From the NCBI GenBank assembly GCA_038230215.1, contig JBBRNR010000014.1:1-42534 (forward strand): a DNA stretch of 42,534 nucleotides. The letters run 5' to 3'. Shown one piece after another: positions 38,809-42,534 of this stretch; positions within the stretch are counted from its first letter, which is position 1, and every line of letters begins with the position of its first letter. Position numbers and translations under genes: made by a program. Under the pieces are notes generated by a model. It made no database searches and was not told the origin of the DNA. It saw only the letters and a list, made by a program, of their open reading frames with translations. The stretch comes from DASVRZ01 sp038230215 (GTDB taxonomy: Bacteria > Verrucomicrobiota > Verrucomicrobiia > Chthoniobacterales > DASVRZ01).

Positions 38809-39210
38809 GCCGGGCTTGAGCGGGTCTTGTATCCATGGACCAAGCTCGTTCTGCCAATGTCCTTCTGCGTCGCGAGTAGCGAAGACGGCGATCATATCAC
38901 GGTTGTCGCCGTCGCCGCCTGGCTGCTTATCGGCTCCGAGACTGCGGAGCGTGACGATACCAGTGCCGTCAACGCTGTAATCAAAGGGTCGGCCCCATGC
39001 ATCGACTGTCTCCGTATCGTAGCCAGGCATCGCTGGCAAGTCCGCAAATGTCTGAGGAAGGCGTCCCCGCTGCTGCGCGAACTGAATGATGCGACGCTTC
39101 GTGACGAACATGCGCCCTGCGGTGAGGCTGCGCGGAGGAACGACATCCACATGGCAGGCTGCCAGCGCAAATGCTGTGACCAACTGAAGCCATCGGCGAG
39201 GCATTGTCAT
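38803..39210 (-). CDS. Cassette gene: GspG-like secreted protein
   Basis: A 135-residue protein starting at ATG 39210, with an ATG two codons later also possible. The N-terminus is a lipoprotein-type signal (WLQLVTAFALAACHVD). The following part resembles the periplasmic head of type II secretion pseudopilin GspG: RIIQFAQQRGRLPQTFADLP, DAWGRPFDYSVDG and TLRSLGADKQPGGDGDNRDM. The pilin N-terminal helix itself is absent, so it is not a pseudopilin but a soluble or lipid-anchored relative. The TAA stop lies in the attC core. Confidence 0.78.
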   Translation of the reverse strand: MTMPRRWLQLVTAFALAACHVDVVPPRSLTAGRMFVTKRRIIQFAQQRGRLPQTFADLPAMPGYDTETVDAWGRPFDYSVDGTGIVTLRSLGADKQPGGDGDNRDMIAVFATRDAEGHWQNELGPWIQDPLKPGT

Positions 39211-39227
39211 GGGCGTGGAGCGGTAGC

Positions 39228-39381
39228 ACCTAACGACCTCAAGATCAGCGACGCGTAGGGAATGGCGCAAGACCTGCCGGGTGAATCGGAGTGGAAGGCA
39301 TCGAACTTCATGGGAAGTGTGAATACACAACAGCAGGTCTTGTGACAAGCCCGGAGCGTTCGCTGCATCGCATGGTTAGGC
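39228..39381 (-). repeat. attC site, 154 bases
   Basis: The cores are ACCTAAC (39228-39234) and GTTAGGC (39375-39381). It is nearly identical to the attC at 37837-37990, including the CAAGACCTGC/GCAGGTCTTG stem. Confidence 0.93.
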
Positions 39382-39747
39382 GACGTCGCTGTCAGGTTGA
39401 CTTGTGACTAAACGGCTACGGACAAAACGAAAGCAGAACACGGCAATGACGCCCCAAAAGAGTGCTTGAAGACCAGCGACAATAAACAGAGCCGCATTGT
39501 CGGGTGAGTCGAATACCAACTGTAACGCTGGGCGGAGAACGCTGAAATAACGATCCATCAGAGTGAGAAGCGGGAATGCGAGAAAGAAATTTGGAATCGA
39601 GTAATACCACGGCAAATTCCGAACACCGCTATCCACAAGACCTTGCATGTGCCCGAAAAAGGCGAGGGCAAAACCGTAGTAGAGCAATCCAAAGATGGGA
39701 ACGCCAACAAAGTATTGAATCGGTTTTTGAATTCTTCGATGTTGCAT
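39376..39747 (-). CDS. Cassette gene: small multi-span membrane protein
   Basis: A 123-residue hydrophobic protein with about three membrane helices (FVGVPIFGLLYYGFALAFFG, YSIPNFFLAFPLLTLM and AALFIVAGLQALFWGVIAVF). No family is recognised. The stop codon is in the attC core; the ATG lies ten bases from the upstream attC. Confidence 0.7.
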   Translation of the reverse strand: MQHRRIQKPIQYFVGVPIFGLLYYGFALAFFGHMQGLVDSGVRNLPWYYSIPNFFLAFPLLTLMDRYFSVLRPALQLVFDSPDNAALFIVAGLQALFWGVIAVFCFRFVRSRLVTSQPDSDVA

Positions 39748-39757
39748 GGACCTAGTC

Positions 39758-39882
39758 GCCTAACGAGACACTAGATCAGCGACGCCTACCGGGCGCGAGC
39801 GTTGATCGCAGGTGGAATGGTTTAGTCATGGAAAAGTGTGGAGCGAACAGCGGTAGGCGTTCGCTGCATCGCATGGTTAGGG
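39758..39882 (-). repeat. attC site, about 125 bases
   Basis: The left core is GCCTAAC (39758-39764). The right core is GTTAGGG (39876-39882) followed by C, an atypical last base for GTTRRRY. The neighbouring attC at 40296 shows the matching CCCTAAC, as expected if cassettes exchange at this core. Confidence 0.88.
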
Positions 39883-40287
39883 CTTGTGGGGTGGGTAATC
39901 AAAATGCAAATCGCCAAGCCTTATCTGGGCGAACACCGATCCGGGGCGACTCCGCAACTCCTCAAGCGACTTCACACTCAACGGGTGGTCTGAGAGCTCG
40001 AGGACAGCCTTGGAATACTCGCCGTCAGGGAGGCTGAATTCGAATCGGATTTTCGTGGATGTGATATCGGCGAACCATCGGGCGATACAGTTGTCGCCGA
40101 TCTTGAGACAAACGTGGCACTTGTCCGACTGCGCTGTGGCCGGGATGTCAAAATAGCCGCTAAGGCTCCTCCGACCTGCGCCTTGGCCGAAGCCGGTGAA
40201 GTGAAAAGCATCGGCCGGATGCTGACAATGCGACGTTAGCGGGAGCAGCGCGAGAATGAGTCCGGCGCAGCAGATCAGAGTTCGCAT
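39877..40287 (-). CDS. Cassette gene: secreted hypothetical protein
   Basis: A 136-residue protein with a signal peptide (MRTLICCAGLILALLPLTSH, probably cleaved after SHC or SHCQ) and a beta-rich mature domain with two cysteines (KCHVCLKIGDNC). No family is recognised. Its stop is in the attC core, and its ATG lies nine bases from the upstream attC. Confidence 0.7.
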   Translation of the reverse strand: MRTLICCAGLILALLPLTSHCQHPADAFHFTGFGQGAGRRSLSGYFDIPATAQSDKCHVCLKIGDNCIARWFADITSTKIRFEFSLPDGEYSKAVLELSDHPLSVKSLEELRSRPGSVFAQIRLGDLHFDYPPHKP

Positions 40288-40295
40288 AGCATGAG

Positions 40296-40419
40296 CCCTA
40301 ACGACCTCAAGCTCAGCGAACCGCGCGGCTGGCGCGACCGCTGCGCGGTGGGGGAAAGGCGGAGGCCGGAAGCAGCGGGCGTGACAGCCGCGCGGGTTCG
40401 CTGCAGCGCATGGTTAGGC
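40296..40419 (-). repeat. attC site, 124 bases
   Basis: The cores are CCCTAAC (40296-40302) and GTTAGGC (40413-40419). The variable stem pairs GAACCGCGCGGCTG with a GCGCGGGTTC-type partner and is very GC-rich. Confidence 0.9.
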
Positions 40420-40447
40420 GCTTCGTTCGGATTCGGAATATGCATGC

Positions 40448-40957
40448 TCACGTGATGTTATGGAGCGGAATCGGGTGCTCGTCGGTGACATCCAATGTCG
40501 GGAGGTCAGCGACCTGCCTGAGGAACTCTCGTAGGCTGCTAGACCGTGATGTGCGGCGAATGTGATCAAACTGTGGTTGAAGCCTGCCACGGAGCCGAAA
40601 CGTGACTAACTCTCGCTGGTCAATCTCGTGAAGCTCCGACTGGCGCTGTAAGAAGAAATGAATCCGCTCCGACTGCTCGATGGACTGCGACATGTAAGAC
40701 TCGATCCAAGCGTGAGCCGCCTCTACCTGCATGGCGACAATGCCATCGAGGGATATGAGTGCTTGGGGAAGTTCGTCGAGGTCCTGGCGAACGGAAAGTC
40801 TGGAACTCTCGACCTCGGCGCGACTCGGAACAATGATGTGATACTCGGAGCAGGCGAATTGGTGGTTGTGAACGTCGCGGGTAACGAGCACGAGTGGATA
40901 CTCGAAGCCGGGCAAGCGGACACCGCGGTAGAGTTTGAAGGAGCTATCGGGTTTCAT
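40448..40957 (-). CDS. Cassette gene: soluble hypothetical protein
   Basis: A 169-residue protein from ATG 40957 to TGA 40448. No signal peptide or membrane helix is present. The N-terminal part is beta-rich (YRGVRLPGFEYPLVLVTRDV), followed by long charged helices (EAAHAWIESYMSQSIEQSER, FFLQRQSELHEIDQRELVTF). No family is recognised. The stop lies about 29 bases before the attC core. An upstream extension of the same frame runs through the attC and is not considered part of the gene. Confidence 0.65.
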   Translation of the reverse strand: MKPDSSFKLYRGVRLPGFEYPLVLVTRDVHNHQFACSEYHIIVPSRAEVESSRLSVRQDLDELPQALISLDGIVAMQVEAAHAWIESYMSQSIEQSERIHFFLQRQSELHEIDQRELVTFRLRGRLQPQFDHIRRTSRSSSLREFLRQVADLPTLDVTDEHPIPLHNIT

Positions 40958-40992
40958 GGTTTGTTTCGGGTTATCTCGGTGAGCGTAGAAGC

Positions 40993-41095
40993 GCCTAACG
41001 AGACCAAGATCAGCGACACGCAGGGCTTGGCGCAGCCCATGCCCAAGCATGGGATGTGACAAGCCCGGAGTGTTCGCTGCATCGCATGGTTAGGC
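40993..41095 (-). repeat. attC site, 103 bases
   Basis: The cores are GCCTAAC (40993-40999) and GTTAGGC (41089-41095). The inner stem holds CAGCCCATGC and GCATGGG, forming a short hairpin. Confidence 0.92.
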
Positions 41096-41115
41096 GGCGG
41101 TCGGATTCAGTGGAG

Positions 41116-41409
41116 ATGTCGAGAAATGGTAATGAGGAAGTCCGGTCGGGCACGGGTGAAAACTGGTGGGAAGAATGGCGTCCGATCTATCCGACATTCT
41201 CAGCGTGGTTCCGAGATTTGGAACAGTGTCCAGAAGTGCGCCGGATGTGGGCCAAAACGCCCCAGATTGAGAGCCAGCTTCAAATGTGGCTAGACCAGTG
41301 GATAGCACGCGGTCGGCCAGAGCTAGCGTGGCCGGAATCGGCTTCGACAAATGAAGGCCATCAATCTGGTCACAAATTACAGAAACAAAATCATCAGGAG
41401 GAATCATAA
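41116..41409 (+). CDS. Cassette gene in reverse orientation: Trp-rich hypothetical protein
   Basis: A 97-residue plus-strand frame (ATG 41116, TAA 41407-41409), opposite to the array direction. The product looks protein-like: seven tryptophans in well-spaced helices (GENWWEEWRPIYPTFSAWF, then MWAKTPQIESQLQMWLDQWI) and a polar tail. On the minus strand a 105-codon frame (41407 to 41090) also spans the cassette and stops in the attC core in the usual way, but its translation is less protein-like. I favour the plus frame, with the minus frame as the alternative. Confidence 0.5.
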   Translation: MSRNGNEEVRSGTGENWWEEWRPIYPTFSAWFRDLEQCPEVRRMWAKTPQIESQLQMWLDQWIARGRPELAWPESASTNEGHQSGHKLQKQNHQEES

Positions 41410-41445
41410 AATGAAGAATCGAGTTAAAGAGAAATGTGGAGAGCC

Positions 41446-41599
41446 GCCTAACGACCCCAAGCTCAGCGACGGCGGAGCGTGGCGCGGCGCGTGCCCAACG
41501 GTGGAACGAACGCCAGACGCCCAAATGTAGCTGCCGCTCCGCTCGCAGAAAGCACGCGCCGTGACACGCGGAGCCGTTCGCTGCAGCGCATGGTTAGGC
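41446..41599 (-). repeat. attC site, 154 bases
   Basis: The cores are GCCTAAC (41446-41452) and GTTAGGC (41593-41599). The inner arms CTCAGCGAC and TTCGCTGCAG are present. The variable stem includes GGCGCGTGC and GCACGCGCC. It shares GTGACACGC with the truncated site at 36067. Confidence 0.92.
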
Positions 41600-41614
41600 G
41601 ACGTTGGTTGCATG

Positions 41615-42256
41615 TCAGTGCGCTTTGAGCTTCTCAACGAGCTTCTCGACACGCTCCACCAGCTTGGGTGCAGAATAGACATACTCAAGGACGGCTCGGC
41701 AGAGTGCTGCGAGAACCGGGACTTCTTGGTCTGTGAGGGCACCAAGGTCTGCGTGGGCACCAACGTTTCGTAGTTGGCGAAGTTTGTGTGCCATCTCCGC
41801 AAGGTTCTTCGGAATCTCGTGACGCGCAGCTAAGTCGCTCAATCTCTCATGTAATGTCTTGCCAGTCGCCTTCCGGTCGTCACAGACGACATCGAGCACG
41901 CGACCGAGAAGCACCGCATAGGCATTGGCGGAGATCGTGGAGACTTGCTCGGCCGCTCGAAACTCCTTCTCGACGGCTTGCGGAAGTCCTTCGATTCGCT
42001 GACGTTCGCTTGGATAGATGATCTTGGCGCGCCAGTCATCGTGCTCCATACCGTCGTGCCAGAATCCCGAACGAATCGTGACCTGGTCGCACTTAGGACA
42101 CGACAGCACCTCGTAAATGGTGCCGGATTCATCGGGTGGCCCGTCGTCGCGAAGTTGCTCGGTAGTGTCGGATACTGTCCCAACAACGCGCATCGGCGCT
42201 ACGTTCTGGCAGCGGCGGCACTCTAACTTCTCGGAGTATCGGGTTCCTTCGGACAT
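41615..42256 (-). CDS. Cassette gene: zinc-ribbon DUF4145 protein
   Basis: A 213-residue protein. An N-terminal zinc ribbon (CRRCQN near residue 13 and CPKCDQ near 53) is followed by a helical DUF4145-type domain (VEKEFRAAEQVSTISANAYA, then LLGRVLDVVC, LHERLSDLAARHEIPKNLAE and LRQLRNVGAHAD with the typical R-N-x-G-A-H). DUF4145 proteins are frequent in defence-related loci and as fusions to restriction nucleases; here the domain stands alone. The stop lies 16 bases before the attC core. Confidence 0.82.
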   Translation of the reverse strand: MSEGTRYSEKLECRRCQNVAPMRVVGTVSDTTEQLRDDGPPDESGTIYEVLSCPKCDQVTIRSGFWHDGMEHDDWRAKIIYPSERQRIEGLPQAVEKEFRAAEQVSTISANAYAVLLGRVLDVVCDDRKATGKTLHERLSDLAARHEIPKNLAEMAHKLRQLRNVGAHADLGALTDQEVPVLAALCRAVLEYVYSAPKLVERVEKLVEKLKAH

Positions 42257-42298
42257 TTGATAGGTGGGTTCGGCGGGTTATAGAGCGTGTGCGTAGTC

Positions 42299-42401
42299 GC
42301 CTAACGAGACAAAGATCAGCGACGCGGAGGGAACGGCGCGAGATGTGCGATAGCACAGCTCGTGACGAGCCCGGAGTGTTCGCTGCATCGCATGGTTAGG
42401 T
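42299..42401 (-). repeat. attC site, 103 bases
   Basis: The cores are GCCTAAC (42299-42305) and GTTAGGT (42395-42401). It is nearly identical to the attC at 37401-37503, which ends in GTTAGGC; the last core base therefore differs, as expected when cores are exchanged during cassette insertion. Confidence 0.93.
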
Positions 42402-42473
42402 GTCATGTTACAAGAGGTTGTCCGCAGGGAGAGTATCAGGCAGGGTGGTGGTGGATCAATCAACAACCTCCTC

Positions 42474-42534
42474 TTATTGCTCACGATCAACATGCACGCT
42501 AACGCCAGACTCACCCCTCTCGCCCGTTCCCAAA
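42474..42534 (-). CDS. C-terminal end of a further cassette gene (partial)
   Basis: A minus-strand frame enters from the right edge and stops at 42474-42476 (TAA), giving 19 residues ending GESGVSVHVDREQ. The following 70 bases up to the attC hold nothing else. It is too short to assign a family. Confidence 0.35.
   Translation of the reverse strand, partial: LGTGERGESGVSVHVDREQ

Larger units (their letters stand above)
36067..42534 (-). mobile_element. Integron-type gene cassette array (11 complete attC sites, 1 truncated)
   Basis: Eleven imperfect palindromes of 103-154 bases share the same ends. On the minus strand each starts RYYYAAC (mostly GCCTAAC), CATGCG(A/C)TGCAGCGA, and ends TCGCTGA(T/G)CTTG, then GTTAGGC. 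The two ends match the known general attC consensus on the minus strand, including the extra unpaired base in the left arm, so the array reads right to left. Most cassette genes run on the minus strand and several stop codons lie in the TAAC of the core. No intI is present in the window. The array could be the distal part of a chromosomal integron or an isolated cluster of attC sites. Confidence 0.93.

Noticed and set aside
38702..39348. Long frames that extend cassette genes upstream through attC (for example to 39348 and 41062).
   Set aside because: The extensions are translated attC sequence; the starts at 39210 and 40957 lie inside the cassettes where genes are expected.
36067..42401. The regularly spaced palindromic repeats could be a CRISPR array or REP elements.
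   Set aside because: Spacing is irregular (about 200-700 bases), intervening sequences hold genes, and the ends match attC cores and inner arms.

Overview
The window is about 42.5 kb of a Gram-negative-type bacterial chromosome. The backbone is GC-rich and most genes overlap by a few bases. The N-type ATPase operon, KaiBC without KaiA, the phosphoketolase/acetate kinase pair and a long integron-like cassette array would fit a Verrucomicrobiota or related PVC-group bacterium. That assignment is inference; no rRNA or ribosomal protein gene is present to confirm it.

Layout. 1-142: the last codons of a RadC-like gene and its terminator. 539-7047: a LysR regulator (minus), then on the plus strand kaiC-kaiB-PAS, a DUF1275 membrane protein, dps, a small ORF and ackA. 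7125-13497 (minus): a restriction-derived defence locus. It holds a fossil hsdM, an hsdS fused in frame to an AAA ATPase, an HNH nuclease, an intact hsdM and a fossil hsdR. 13678-27725 (plus): a nearly gapless run of sixteen genes, namely phosphoketolase, a small membrane protein, class I aldolase, a histidine phosphatase, mannose-6-phosphate isomerase, a phosphomannomutase-like HAD protein, a GH130 enzyme, and then the nine-gene N-ATPase operon in the order atpDCQRBEFAG. 28051-36070: a less GC-rich block that looks like a mobile element, with two membrane proteins, a VirD4/HerA-like ATPase, a small XRE repressor and a serine recombinase. 36067-42534: an array of eleven complete attC sites plus one truncated site, read on the minus strand, carrying small cassette genes. 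No integron integrase is in the window; by orientation it would lie beyond the right edge, if present.

How the genes work together. A palindrome, ATAGC-N5-GCTAT (equal to ATAG-N7-CTAT, a LysR T-N11-A type box), occurs five times. Two copies lie just upstream of the LysR gene, and one each lies upstream of kaiC, dps and xfp. In the last three, the box is followed after exactly 15 bases by GAGGTATT(A/G)G. This suggests one LysR regulon joining KaiBC, iron/DNA protection by Dps, acetyl-phosphate metabolism (Xfp and AckA) and probably the downstream sugar-phosphate and N-ATPase genes. It reads as an energy and stress module.

The strongest candidate for an undescribed system is the defence locus. 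A type I modification methylase and a two-TRD specificity subunit remain, but HsdR survives only as a fragment of about 47 codons. A PtuA-like ATPase (fused to HsdS) and a PtuB-like HNH nuclease sit in its place. The second point of interest is the junction where the serine recombinase gene ends inside a truncated attC site.
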